This document shows, piece after piece, positions 22,061 through 30,790 of a DNA stretch of 64,000 nucleotides. Position numbers and translations under genes: made by a program. How positions within the stretch are numbered: the first letter of the stretch is position 1; each line of letters starts with the position of its first letter. This DNA comes from Leptolyngbya sp. BL0902. GTDB taxonomy: Bacteria > Cyanobacteriota > Cyanobacteriia > Phormidesmidales > Phormidesmidaceae. The notes beneath the pieces are model-generated. The model ran no database searches and was not told the origin of the DNA. It saw only the letters and a list, made by a program, of their open reading frames with translations. The stretch covers positions 992,001-1,056,000 of the forward strand of contig NZ_CP046155.1 of NCBI RefSeq assembly GCF_016403105.1. Direction: 5' to 3'.

Positions 22061-23584
22061 TCATCCCTTCAGCGCATGGGCGATAGCATCCACCACTCGC
22101 GACACTTCCACAATGGTGAGGCCATCTACTTTTACGTTTTGGCCTTTGGGGACGATGGCTTTTTTGAAACCGAGCTTGACGGCTTCCTTGAGGCGCAATT
22201 CCAACTGGGAAATGGGACGCACCTGTCCGCCGAGACCGACTTCGCCGATGAGGACGAGTTCGGGATCTACTAGGCGATCCCGGAAGCTGGCTACTACGGA
22301 AATGGCCACGCCCAAGTCGGCGGCGGGTTCTGCAACGGTCAGCCCACCGGAGGAGGCCACATAGGCATCGAGTTTGGAGAGGGGAATGCCCACCCGCTTT
22401 TCCAGTACCGCCAGAATTTGCAGCAGCCGATTGAACTCAATCCCCGTGGTAGACCGACGCGGCGAACTGTAGCTGGTGGGGCTAACGAGGGACTGCAATT
22501 CTACAACCAGGGGGCGTGTGCCCTCGCAGGCGACGATGGTGGCAATTCCGGGCACCTGCTCATCTCGATTGCCCAAAAACAGGGCCGAGGGGTTGCTGAT
22601 TTCCGCCAGCCCTCGATCCACCATTTCAAAGACGCCCAGTTCGTGGGTGGCTCCAAAGCGGTTTTTCACCGACCGCAGCAGGCGATGGCTGGCAAAGCGA
22701 TCCCCCTCGAAGTACAGCACCGTATCTACCAAATGCTCCAGCACCTTGGGGCCAGCAATCGCGCCCTCCTTGGTGACGTGACCGACAATAAATAGAGAAA
22801 TATTCGCCCGTTTGGCCAACTGCATCAGCGCCGAAGTACATTCCCGCACCTGGGACACCGACCCCGGAGCCGAGGTGAGTGTAGCGTAGTAAAGCGCCTG
22901 AATACTGTCAATAATCGCCACCGTGGGCCGCAGCGACTCCAATTCCATCAAAATTGTCTCTAAATCAATCTCTGGCAGCAAATACAACTGCCCTTTACCC
23001 CCAGAGACTTCCTCCAAGCCCGAATCTTCGGACTCATCCCAATCTTCTCCCCCTTTTGCCTTTTGCCTTTTGCCTTTTGCCTTCCCCCCTGACTCCCGAC
23101 TCCCGCCCCCCGATTCTCCCTGCCCCAACCGCTGCCAGCGCAACTTCACCTGCTGCCCCGATTCCTCCGCGCACACATACAGCACCCGCTGTCGCATCGC
23201 CAACTGGTTCGCCACCTGTAAAAGCAAGGTCGATTTGCCAATCCCCGGATCGCCCCCCAGCAGCACCAGAGAACCGGGCACAATACCGCCCCCCAGCACC
23301 CGATCTAGTTCCCCATAGCCGGAGGGCAGGCGCATTTGGGGATGGTCTTCGATTTGGTTGAGGGTCAGCGCCAAACGGGGCTGTTGGGTCGTTTTGGTGG
23401 ATGTGGCGGCACTGCGTCCACGGGAGACCCCCGGCAATCGGGCTGAGGCGGATTCCTTGGCGGGGAGTGCCTGCTCCACCAGGGAGTTCCAGCTCCCGCA
23501 CACCGGGCAGCGGCCATAGTACTGAGAGGACTCGGCCCCGCACTCGTTGCAGACAAAGATCGACCGGGATTTAGGCATCGTCAC
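22061..23584 (-). CDS. radA: DNA repair protein RadA with an internal low-complexity insertion
   Basis: A branch-migration ATPase of recombinational repair, 507 residues against about 450-460 in the family. The N-terminal zinc finger is CNECG...CPVCG. A RecA-like core has Walker A GGDPGIGKST and the RadA-specific KNRFG motif (VKNRFGATHELGVF), and the C-terminus is a Lon-protease-like domain (SSGGLTVAEPAADLG). The excess length is an insertion at about residues 154-193, between CAEESGQQVKLRWQRLG and LYLLPEIDLET. It consists of Gly/Ser/Lys/Arg low complexity encoded by heptanucleotide repeats. It keeps the frame, so the protein is probably functional with an extra surface loop. The gene is divergent from rpaB. 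Confidence 0.95.
   Translation of the reverse strand: MTMPKSRSIFVCNECGAESSQYYGRCPVCGSWNSLVEQALPAKESASARLPGVSRGRSAATSTKTTQQPRLALTLNQIEDHPQMRLPSGYGELDRVLGGGIVPGSLVLLGGDPGIGKSTLLLQVANQLAMRQRVLYVCAEESGQQVKLRWQRLGQGESGGGSRESGGKAKGKRQKAKGGEDWDESEDSGLEEVSGGKGQLYLLPEIDLETILMELESLRPTVAIIDSIQALYYATLTSAPGSVSQVRECTSALMQLAKRANISLFIVGHVTKEGAIAGPKVLEHLVDTVLYFEGDRFASHRLLRSVKNRFGATHELGVFEMVDRGLAEISNPSALFLGNRDEQVPGIATIVACEGTRPLVVELQSLVSPTSYSSPRRSTTGIEFNRLLQILAVLEKRVGIPLSKLDAYVASSGGLTVAEPAADLGVAISVVASFRDRLVDPELVLIGEVGLGGQVRPISQLELRLKEAVKLGFKKAIVPKGQNVKVDGLTIVEVSRVVDAIAHALKG
23047..23110. repeat. heptanucleotide repeats inside radA
   Basis: Four perfect units of CTTTTGC run from 23053 to 23080, followed by a short run of GACTCCC-type heptamers at 23091-23105. 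On the radA strand they encode a period of seven residues read through all three codon phases (KAKGKRQ then KAKGG). The same GACTCCC heptamer occurs after mutL and after the MPBQ methyltransferase gene. Confidence 0.9.
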
Positions 23585-23771
23585 CGCCCTGATTTAAAGC
23601 AATAAACCTTAAAAAACCTTGAAATAACGCTGTTACGCTTATTCATCATGGATTAATAGCGATTATAGATGGACGCCCTGGGCGCTAGGCTTTGGGAGGA
23701 CGGCAAGGGGGGATCGCCCGCTCCACAGATTGACCCAGTTGTGAAGCACAGCGTCACAAACCTGGCAAAAT

Positions 23772-23786
23772 AACGAATTAATCGTT
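23772..23786. promoter_or_regulatory. 15-bp near-palindrome upstream of rpaB
   Basis: AACGAATTAATCGTT is an inverted repeat with one mismatched pair, 47 bases before the rpaB start, in the A+T-rich divergent space between radA and rpaB. The dimension suits a dimeric regulator site. No clear promoter boxes could be fixed by eye in this 248-base gap. Confidence 0.3.
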
Positions 23787-23832
23787 GGATTTCTTTATAG
23801 AATAGGGCGTTATGTAGGGAGCCTGAAGAACC

Positions 23833-24561
23833 TTGGAAAGCAACAAAGAAAAAATTCTCGTTGTCGATGATGAGGCCAGCATTCGCCGCATCCTCGAAAC
23901 CCGCCTGTCCATGATTGGCTACGATGTCGTCACCGCCGCCGATGGGGAAGAAGCCCTCGACACCTTCCGCAAGGAAATCCCCGACCTGGTGGTGCTGGAC
24001 GTGATGATGCCCAAACTGGACGGCTACGGCGTCTGCCAGGAACTCCGCAAAGAGTCCGACATTCCCATCATCATGCTCACCGCCCTAGGCGACGTGGCCG
24101 ACCGGATCACAGGCCTAGAACTGGGTGCCGACGACTATGTGGTCAAGCCCTTCTCCCCCAAGGAGCTAGAGGCCCGCATTCGCTCCGTGCTGCGCCGGGT
24201 GGACAAAACCGGGATGTCCGGCATTCCTAGCTCTGGCGTCATTTCCGTCAACACCATCCGCATCGACACCAACAAACGCCAGGTCTACAAAGGCGACGAG
24301 CGGATTCGGCTCACGGGCATGGAATTTAGCCTGCTAGAACTGCTGGTCAGCCGTTCCGGGGAACCCTTCTCCCGCTCCGAAATTCTGCAAGAGGTGTGGG
24401 GCTACACCCCCGAACGCCATGTGGATACCCGCGTGGTGGATGTCCACATTTCCCGCCTACGGGCCAAGCTAGAAGATGACCCCAGCAACCCCGAACTAAT
24501 CCTCACCGCACGGGGCACAGGCTACCTGTTCCAGCGGATTGTGGAACCTGGGGAAGAGTAG
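23833..24561 (+). CDS. rpaB: OmpR-family response regulator RpaB (Ycf27)
   Basis: The essential cyanobacterial regulator of light-stress and photosystem genes, partner of the kinase NblS. It has 242 residues: receiver with acidic pocket VVDDE, phospho-acceptor Asp at 56 (VVLDVMMPKLDG), switch Thr and Lys in MLTALG and VVKPFSPKELEARI. The winged-helix output domain has LTGMEFSLLELL, FSRSEILQEVWGY and VDVHISRLRAKLEDDP. It begins with a TTG, giving MESNKEKILVVDDEAS, which matches the family N-terminus. RpaB binds HLR1 direct repeats in target promoters; I did not find a convincing one in its own leader. Confidence 0.96.
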   Translation: MESNKEKILVVDDEASIRRILETRLSMIGYDVVTAADGEEALDTFRKEIPDLVVLDVMMPKLDGYGVCQELRKESDIPIIMLTALGDVADRITGLELGADDYVVKPFSPKELEARIRSVLRRVDKTGMSGIPSSGVISVNTIRIDTNKRQVYKGDERIRLTGMEFSLLELLVSRSGEPFSRSEILQEVWGYTPERHVDTRVVDVHISRLRAKLEDDPSNPELILTARGTGYLFQRIVEPGEE

Positions 24562-24618
24562 GGTTAGCAGCTACCTTGACGGCTCATCTCCAGGGTGAGC
24601 GACCAAAGGATAAGCCAG

Positions 24619-25176
24619 ATGAGTCTCCCATCATCACTGCCCCAGTACGTCCTAGACCTAGTTGAGATCTATGGCCCTCCTAAGCAGCGGGCCTGGGGTA
24701 CGGCGGTGTTTTATGATCGGCTGGAGCCGGAGAACGCTTCAGCGGGGGAGGACGGGCTAGAAGACGGGTTAGAGACCGTGGCCCTGCGGCAATACCAGTA
24801 TTTCGCGAACGCGGCAGACTGGTCTACCAAGCCCCACTGGCGGAATACGTGGCAATGCATCTATCAGCGACCCGTGGGCGTTCCGGCAGATTTCTTTCGT
24901 GATCTAAGGGATGCCACCAGGGCGGGGGGTGTCGATTACGATGATCATCTGCTGGATAGGTTGGAAATCGCCATCGTCTTTGATGATCAAACCGATAGTC
25001 GATCCGTCCAGCCCAACCCGCGCACCGCAGCAGTTTTGTCCGCCGCCTTTGATGCCCCGGAGGTGCAGGACTTTCGCGTATATCGCATCGGTGATTCTGA
25101 GGTTCTACAGGGGCTATGGATGGCGGCTCGTCGCGGCAACGGCGAAGTGGTGATGCTGGCGTTCATCCACGACTGA
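24619..25176 (+). CDS. hypothetical protein
   Basis: An unrecognised cytosolic protein of 185 residues, acidic, with no signal peptide or membrane segment. Distinctive stretches are YVLDLVEIYGPPKQRAWGTA, FRVYRIGDSEVLQGLW and the terminal VVMLAFIHD. The ATG at 24619 has an AAAGGA ribosome site eight bases upstream; a GTG at 24595 is possible but lacks one. It follows rpaB by 57 bases on the same strand and may be cotranscribed. Codon use looks like its neighbours. Confidence 0.7.
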   Translation: MSLPSSLPQYVLDLVEIYGPPKQRAWGTAVFYDRLEPENASAGEDGLEDGLETVALRQYQYFANAADWSTKPHWRNTWQCIYQRPVGVPADFFRDLRDATRAGGVDYDDHLLDRLEIAIVFDDQTDSRSVQPNPRTAAVLSAAFDAPEVQDFRVYRIGDSEVLQGLWMAARRGNGEVVMLAFIHD

Positions 25177-25215
25177 GGGAAACTGCGGACAAGGACGCTT
25201 ACCGACGAATCACCT

Positions 25216-25548
25216 CTATGCCGCCTCATTTTGCTCGATGGCGCGCTGAATTTCCTCTGGATGGGCCTCGGCATAGCTCCAGGCTTGGGCTAGATGGGTG
25301 GCGGTGAGTTGGGGATAGGCTTCTAGAATCTTGGCATCGGAGGCCCCCAAATGGCGGTACTGCACCAAATCCCACACCGGAATGCGAGTCCCCACCAGGC
25401 AAGCATCTCCCCCGACCACGCCGGACACTTTTTCAATCCCTGGCCAGCTATTGCCCAAACTTTGCACCAGCAAATGGACGATTTCTGTCTTCTCCGCTGG
25501 GGTCAGCGCCAGCAAGTGAGTACGCAGTTCGTCGAGGGTCATGTTCAT
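25216..25548 (-). CDS. DUF433 domain antitoxin-like protein
   Basis: A 110-residue protein with the DUF433 signature GGDACLVGTRIPVWDLVQYRHLGASDAKILEAYPQLT followed by AEAHPEEIQ. DUF433 proteins are wHTH-like and usually act as antitoxins for PIN-domain toxins, but no toxin gene lies beside this one, so it appears to be an orphan. An N-terminal segment (LTPAEKTEIVHLLVQSL) resembles addiction-module proteins. I use the ATG at 25548; 25542 and 25593 are alternatives. Confidence 0.8.
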   Translation of the reverse strand: MNMTLDELRTHLLALTPAEKTEIVHLLVQSLGNSWPGIEKVSGVVGGDACLVGTRIPVWDLVQYRHLGASDAKILEAYPQLTATHLAQAWSYAEAHPEEIQRAIEQNEAA

Positions 25549-25594
25549 GGCTTGGCGATCAGGAAAGTGAAAGCTTGATTCCGGCTGACACATC

Positions 25595-25688
25595 GGCCCT
25601 CACCCCCAGCCCCTCTCCCATGGGGAGAGGGGAGCTAGAAGGAAGCAAAGTCCCGATCCCGTGGGGAGAGGGATTTAGGGTGAGGGCC
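25595..25688 (-). repeat. dispersed double-hairpin repeat, copy A (reverse orientation)
   Basis: Outer arms GGCCCTCACCC and GGGTGAGGGCC enclose two inner hairpins built from CCCTCTCCC and GGGAGAGGG-type arms. In this copy the hairpin nearest the minus-strand 3' end is well preserved and the other is decayed. It fills the space between the DUF433 gene and plsX, which are divergent. No other feature is seen in 25549-25902 beyond a plsX ribosome site. Confidence 0.85.
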
Positions 25689-25902
25689 GCCAGAGATGAG
25701 GGCTACCGAGCTTAACCCAAACTCAGATGAGTGATGTCCTAATTATGACCGATGCCTAGCGCCAGGGTAATTCCCGTGCTGCTTTGACTTGTTCCCATTG
25801 TGCCCATGAGTTAGACATGGATACCTGATGCCGTCGCGGCCATGCCCCATCCCAGATCTTGGTAGGGTAGGTAGTCTGCTAGAATTTCCTAAGGTTTTTG
25901 AG

Positions 25903-26946
25903 ATGCAGCAGATGGGGCTCAACCGGGCACGAATTGCCATTGACGCAATGGGGGGCGACTATGCCCCTGGAGAAATCGTAGCAGGGGCCATTAGAGCCAA
26001 GGCCGAACTGGATGTGGATGTGCTCCTGGTGGGCGATCTGGATCAAATTCGCGCCTCCGTTGCCAATCCCGAACACCTCCAGGGAATTGAACTGGTGGCC
26101 GCCGAAGGCACCATTGAAATGCACGAGGAACCCCTCAGCGCCCTGCGCCGCAAGCCCCAAGCCTCCATCAACGTGGCGATGGACATGGTGAAGCAGAAGC
26201 GGGCCGATGCGGTGGTTTCGGCGGGGCACTCTGGGGCGGCGATGGCGGCGGCGTTGCTGCGGTTGGGACGGCTAAAGGGCATTGACCGTCCGGCGATTGG
26301 GGCGGTGTTCCCGACGGTGATCGCCAACAAATCCGTGCTGATTCTGGACGTGGGGGCCAACGTAGACTGTCGGCCCAAGTACCTCGAACAGTTCGCCATG
26401 ATGGGCACCATCTACTCCCGCTACGTGCTGGGCGTAGAGCATCCCAACGTGGGCCTGATCAATATTGGCGAAGAACCCAGCAAGGGCGACGAGCTTTCCC
26501 TCCAGGCGCACCAGCTTTTGCAAGATAACCCCAACATTCCCTTTGCGGGCAATGCCGAGGGGCGCGATATTCTCTCTGGCCAGTTTGATGTTGTCGTGTG
26601 CGACGGCTTTGTGGGCAACGTGCTGCTGAAGTTTGCCGAGGCCGTGGGCGAGTCGGTGCTGCAAATTCTGCGGGAAGAGCTGCCCCAGGGCATTCGCGGC
26701 AAAATCGGCACCGCCATCCTCAAGCCCAACCTGCGCCGGATTAAGCAACGGGTAGACCATGCCGAACACGGCGGCGGCTTGCTGCTGGGCGTGGCCGGGG
26801 TCACGGTGATTAGCCACGGCAGTTCCCAGGCTCCCTCAGTGTTCAATGCCGTGCGATTGGCCAAGGAAGCCGTTGATAACCAAGTCTTAGACCGCATTCA
26901 GGCCCAATATCAGCGGGTGGCCATGCCCGCCGCAGACGGAGAATAG
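25903..26946 (+). CDS. plsX: phosphate acyltransferase PlsX
   Basis: Transfers acyl groups from acyl-ACP to phosphate, making acyl-phosphate for phosphatidic acid synthesis; a peripheral membrane enzyme. The 347-residue product shows RIAIDAMGGDYAPGEIV, SAGHSGAAMAAAL, VLILDVGANVDCRP and the C-terminal GVTVISHGSSQ motif. The ATG at 25903 has AAGG eight bases upstream; 25912 is also possible, and an upstream in-frame ATG at 25828 adds unrelated residues. fabH follows after three bases, an operon typical of bacterial fatty-acid loci. Confidence 0.95.
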   Translation: MQQMGLNRARIAIDAMGGDYAPGEIVAGAIRAKAELDVDVLLVGDLDQIRASVANPEHLQGIELVAAEGTIEMHEEPLSALRRKPQASINVAMDMVKQKRADAVVSAGHSGAAMAAALLRLGRLKGIDRPAIGAVFPTVIANKSVLILDVGANVDCRPKYLEQFAMMGTIYSRYVLGVEHPNVGLINIGEEPSKGDELSLQAHQLLQDNPNIPFAGNAEGRDILSGQFDVVVCDGFVGNVLLKFAEAVGESVLQILREELPQGIRGKIGTAILKPNLRRIKQRVDHAEHGGGLLLGVAGVTVISHGSSQAPSVFNAVRLAKEAVDNQVLDRIQAQYQRVAMPAADGE

Positions 26947-26949
26947 CTT

Positions 26950-27945
26950 GTGGAACAGTTTATGCCCGGTGTCGCTCTGGTCGGCAGTGGTTCAGCCCGC
27001 CTACCGGAGACGCTCACCAATGACGCCCTCAGCCAGGTTGTAGACACCACCGACGAGTGGATCAGCACCCGCACGGGCATCCGCGAACGCCATCTCGCCA
27101 CATCAGAGGATTCCCTGGCGTCCCTCGCTGCCCAAGCCGGACGCGCCGCCCTAGGGATGGCCCAGGTATCCCCAGAATCGGTAGACATGATTCTGCTGGC
27201 CACCTCCACCCCGGATGATCTCTTTGGCAGCGCCTGCCAGGTGCAGGCCGAACTGGGCGCAACCCGTGCCGTAGCCTTTGATCTCACAGCCGCCTGTTCC
27301 GGCTTTGTGTTTGCCCTGGTGACAGCGGCGCAATATATCCGTACCGGAGCCTTCCAGACGGTGCTGGTGGTTGGGGCCGATGTACTCTCTCGCTGGACAG
27401 ACTGGAGCGACCGCACCACCTGCGTCCTCTTTGGCGATGGGGCTGGGGCCGTGGTTTTGAAAGCCAGCGAACAAGACAACCTGCTGGGCTTTGAGCTTTG
27501 CAGCGATGGCTCCATGAACAGCGCCCTGCGTCTGCCCTACCAGGCCCAATCGCAACCCCTCACCGACGGCACCACCGTGCAGCAGGGCACCTTTACCCCC
27601 ATCACCATGAACGGGCGCGAGGTCTACAAATTCGCCGTCAGCCGCGTCCCGGAAGTGATCGAAAAAGCTCTGTTCCGGGCCAACCTCACCACCGCTGATA
27701 TCGACTGGCTGGTGATGCACCAAGCCAACCAACGCATCCTCGATGCCGTGGCCCAACGGCTGAAGGTGCCCAGCGAACGGGTGATTAGCAACATGGCCCA
27801 CCACGGCAATACCTCCGCTGCCTCGGTGCCCTTAGCCCTGGATGAAGCGGTTCGTGCTGGCAAAATCAAACCGGGCGACACCATCGCCACCGCTGGCTTT
27901 GGGGCTGGTCTAACCTGGGGTTCCGCCATTGTGAAGTGGGGTTGA
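26950..27945 (+). CDS. fabH: beta-ketoacyl-ACP synthase III FabH
   Basis: Initiates fatty-acid synthesis by condensing acetyl-CoA with malonyl-ACP. The Cys-His-Asn triad is at about Cys116 (TAACSGF), His257 (VMHQANQRI) and Asn287 (HGNTSAASVP). The family N-terminus (TDEWISTRTGIRERH) is present. It starts with GTG at 26950, three bases after the plsX stop, so translation is likely coupled. In many cyanobacteria, as I recall, fabD follows; here the next gene downstream is an opposite-strand nuclease instead. Confidence 0.95.
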   Translation: MEQFMPGVALVGSGSARLPETLTNDALSQVVDTTDEWISTRTGIRERHLATSEDSLASLAAQAGRAALGMAQVSPESVDMILLATSTPDDLFGSACQVQAELGATRAVAFDLTAACSGFVFALVTAAQYIRTGAFQTVLVVGADVLSRWTDWSDRTTCVLFGDGAGAVVLKASEQDNLLGFELCSDGSMNSALRLPYQAQSQPLTDGTTVQQGTFTPITMNGREVYKFAVSRVPEVIEKALFRANLTTADIDWLVMHQANQRILDAVAQRLKVPSERVISNMAHHGNTSAASVPLALDEAVRAGKIKPGDTIATAGFGAGLTWGSAIVKWG

Positions 27946-28064
27946 TCACCCAACAGCACGTCTATAGCGGGTAAGCAACGCTGTCATCACTCCTCAAACT
28001 CATGAGGTGGCAATAAGGTGTTGGACGGTTCCCATGGACAGCACTTCAGGCTCAAAAGGGTGCC

Positions 28065-29156
28065 CTATAGCCGACGCTTCCACTGGTCTAAGGCCAAGTT
28101 GATGATAGTGGACAACTCATTAGACAAGTATGGTTGATTGGTAAGTTTTTTATACATCTCAAAGGTCATAGCAAGACCTGATGAGTGATGTGCGTTTCTA
28201 TAATTTTGACCTTGAAATTTAATATGCTTCTCCTTAGCACCAGGTCGATTGTAATAGGCATCTAGCATAAAATTTACTGTGGGCAAAAGCTTCTTAATCG
28301 GCTGAAATTCCCCCGAATCCCATTCTTCAATGCTAATGGTGCGCCCCAAAAGTTTTGGTGTGTGTGCAAGCGCAGAAACTGTCTTCCAGTCTGTCCACAA
28401 ACGCAAACGAGTTATTTTGTCTCTCTTTTGATATGGCGTGGCTTTGTAGGGCAACCAAAGCAGTAAGGCAACTCTGGCTCGCATGGAATCATATTTCAGT
28501 TCAGCACAGAGTTTAGATTTACCCTTGCCATAGACGATGCTGCTGCCAAGCGGTATTTCTTGCATTCTATTGTCATATCTTAAAAGAATTTCCCTGAATG
28601 CCATAACTCCTTGACGATCTTCATCAGGAGATTTAGCCAGCATATTGAGCAAACCCCTAGGCAACGCAGGAATTTCATTGGGAACTTGTGGCTTTTGGTA
28701 GGGAATTATTGCTTCCCAAGTGCTGCTCGTATCTTGGTCTTTCAGAATAAAGATAAACTTGCCTTGTCTTTGAGAGACTTGATATTCAAAGAATTCGATA
28801 TTTAGTTGATTATATTTTCGATCTGTCCAGTTATCACGGTGAAAGCCTGGAGTGACAGCAATCAACTTGATGGGTTTAGAGTAGTCAACAACTTCTTGGA
28901 AAGGCTGTTCTTGTACAACAACATCAAAATAACGAGTTAACTGCTGAACAATATAGCGATCTTCACAATTTTTTAGCTCAATAATTGAAAGCTCTCCAGA
29001 CGGAGAGGCTGCAATCAAATCACAAATCTGTCCGCTGATATAGTGTTGCTGACTTAAAACTTTTAGCCCTAATATTTCCTGAAGACTTGCCCGAAAGAAA
29101 TCTTCTAACAGTGCTTCACTCTCGAACTGCCAACTGTCTCCTATTTGCTTTAGCAA
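28065..29156 (-). CDS. NucS/DUF91-like endonuclease domain protein
   Basis: A 363-residue protein whose first 110 residues carry a PD-(D/E)XK nuclease signature: LLEDFFRASLQEILGL, then ICDLIAAS with the catalytic Asp, then LSIIELKN with the ExK pair, and QLTRY. This pattern matches DUF91/NucS-type nucleases and the nuclease parts of some defence proteins. The remaining 250 residues are unrecognised and may bind DNA or a partner. Its DNA is clearly A+T-richer than all neighbours, and it breaks the fatty-acid gene cluster, so recent transfer is likely. The start is the ATG at 29156. Confidence 0.7.
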   Translation of the reverse strand: MLKQIGDSWQFESEALLEDFFRASLQEILGLKVLSQQHYISGQICDLIAASPSGELSIIELKNCEDRYIVQQLTRYFDVVVQEQPFQEVVDYSKPIKLIAVTPGFHRDNWTDRKYNQLNIEFFEYQVSQRQGKFIFILKDQDTSSTWEAIIPYQKPQVPNEIPALPRGLLNMLAKSPDEDRQGVMAFREILLRYDNRMQEIPLGSSIVYGKGKSKLCAELKYDSMRARVALLLWLPYKATPYQKRDKITRLRLWTDWKTVSALAHTPKLLGRTISIEEWDSGEFQPIKKLLPTVNFMLDAYYNRPGAKEKHIKFQGQNYRNAHHSSGLAMTFEMYKKLTNQPYLSNELSTIINLALDQWKRRL

Positions 29157-29425
29157 AATTTTTCTCTCCCTTTCGCTGACTTCAGAGTGCCCACTTTTTT
29201 GCAGTAAGCAACACGTTACAAAAATAAATTTCCCCCTAGAATCTGCCTTAGCTCCCAGGCTCCGATGGCCTCTCCGAAGGCTCTACAGTTCCCCGGCAGC
29301 ATCAACCCTTGCGTTGCCAGCCTCTTGGGTGCTTAACCGATCACAGGTTCAGCGGCAGCATGGTGAAGCTCAACCATGACAGGCAACATATAAGTAGATC
29401 CTTCTGCGTGTTGCTCCTCAGCCCC

Positions 29426-30646
29426 ATGATTCCTGCTCCTCGTTCGGCCTACGTCCACATTCCCTTTTGTCGGCGGCGGTGTTTTTATTGCGATTTCCCC
29501 ATTTCGGTGTTGGGCAACCAGCGCAGGGGCGAAACGTCGCTGTCTGTGGAAGGTTATGTGGAAACCCTGTGTAGGGAAATTCAGGCTACGCCGAACTTGG
29601 GGGCAAATCTGGGGGCATCGCTGCAAACGGTGTTTTTTGGCGGGGGTACGCCTTCACTGCTGTCGGTGGCTCAGGTGGAGCGGATTTTGGCGGTGTTGAA
29701 TCAGCGGTTTGGGATTGATCCAGGGGCGGAAATTTCCATGGAAATGGATCCCGGCACCTTTGATTTGGATCACCTGAAGGGCTACCTGGCGGTGGGGGTG
29801 AACCGCATTAGCCTGGGGGTGCAGGCGTTGGATGACGCGATTTTAGAAAGCTGTGGCCGCTACCATCGGGTGGCGGATGTGCATCAAACCGTGGACTGGC
29901 TGCACCACGTCGCCATGCCCAACTGGAGTTTGGATTTGATTTCGGGCCTGCCCCATTTGACGATGGACATTTGGGAAGCGGGGCTGGAAAAGGCCGTTGA
30001 CCTAGGGCCACATCATCTATCGGTGTATGACCTCACGGTAGAGCCGCAGACGGTGTTTGCCAAGCGCTACCAGCCGGGGGATGCGCCTCTGCCGACGGAT
30101 CAGCAAACGACGGCGATGTATCGCACCGCCCAGTGCCATCTCACCGCCCAGGGCTACGAGCATTATGAGGTCTCGAATTACGCCAAACCGGGGCACCGTT
30201 GTCGGCACAATCTCACCTATTGGCGCAACCAGCCCTACTACGGCTTTGGGTTGGGGGCGACGAGCTATACGCAGCATCAGCGGGTTAGTCGGCCCCGCAC
30301 CTTGGCCACCTATGGCGAATGGGTGAAGGATTTTCAGGCATCGGGCAGCGTTTACGAGGAATCTCCCACGCCCGCCCTGGAGCAGTTGTTAGATCGCCTG
30401 ATGGTGGGGCTTCGGTTGGCGGAGGGCATCGGCGGCGATGAGGTGCGGTCGCTGTGTGATGCGGCCACTTGGGACAAGCTTTATGCGGCGTTAGAACCTC
30501 ACATTCAAGCGGGTTGGGTGGTGATGGAGGGCGACCGTTGGGACAACGTGCAGCGCATTCGCCTCAGTGATCCCGAAGGTTTTCTGTTCTCCAATGTGGT
30601 GCTGGTGGACGTGTTTCAGGTGTTGGATCAAGACGATAGTCCCTAG
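29426..30646 (+). CDS. hemW: radical SAM heme chaperone HemW
   Basis: A 406-residue radical SAM protein related to coproporphyrinogen dehydrogenase HemN but of the heme-chaperone HemW type. The cluster motif is CRRRCFYCDF, that is CX3CX2C followed by Phe rather than the extra Cys of HemN. FFGGGTPS, MDPGTFD, RISLGVQALDD and YEHYEVSNYAKPG are family signatures, and a C-terminal HemN domain is present. The ATG at 29426 begins MIPAPRSAYVHIPFC; an in-frame ATG at 29309 would add 39 residues without homology. The 269-base gap before it shows only A+T-rich DNA. Confidence 0.92.
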   Translation: MIPAPRSAYVHIPFCRRRCFYCDFPISVLGNQRRGETSLSVEGYVETLCREIQATPNLGANLGASLQTVFFGGGTPSLLSVAQVERILAVLNQRFGIDPGAEISMEMDPGTFDLDHLKGYLAVGVNRISLGVQALDDAILESCGRYHRVADVHQTVDWLHHVAMPNWSLDLISGLPHLTMDIWEAGLEKAVDLGPHHLSVYDLTVEPQTVFAKRYQPGDAPLPTDQQTTAMYRTAQCHLTAQGYEHYEVSNYAKPGHRCRHNLTYWRNQPYYGFGLGATSYTQHQRVSRPRTLATYGEWVKDFQASGSVYEESPTPALEQLLDRLMVGLRLAEGIGGDEVRSLCDAATWDKLYAALEPHIQAGWVVMEGDRWDNVQRIRLSDPEGFLFSNVVLVDVFQVLDQDDSP

Positions 30647-30790
30647 CCCGCATCGCCAAAGCCTGATTGGGCAAGGCTTCCTCACGGTGGCTGCGATCTG
30701 TGGCAACGGCCCAATCCATCGCTGGTATCGTCCTCTGCCCATCCCCCTTTGCAGTAAAGTAGATCCCTGTGACATTTTTATGGCCGACCC

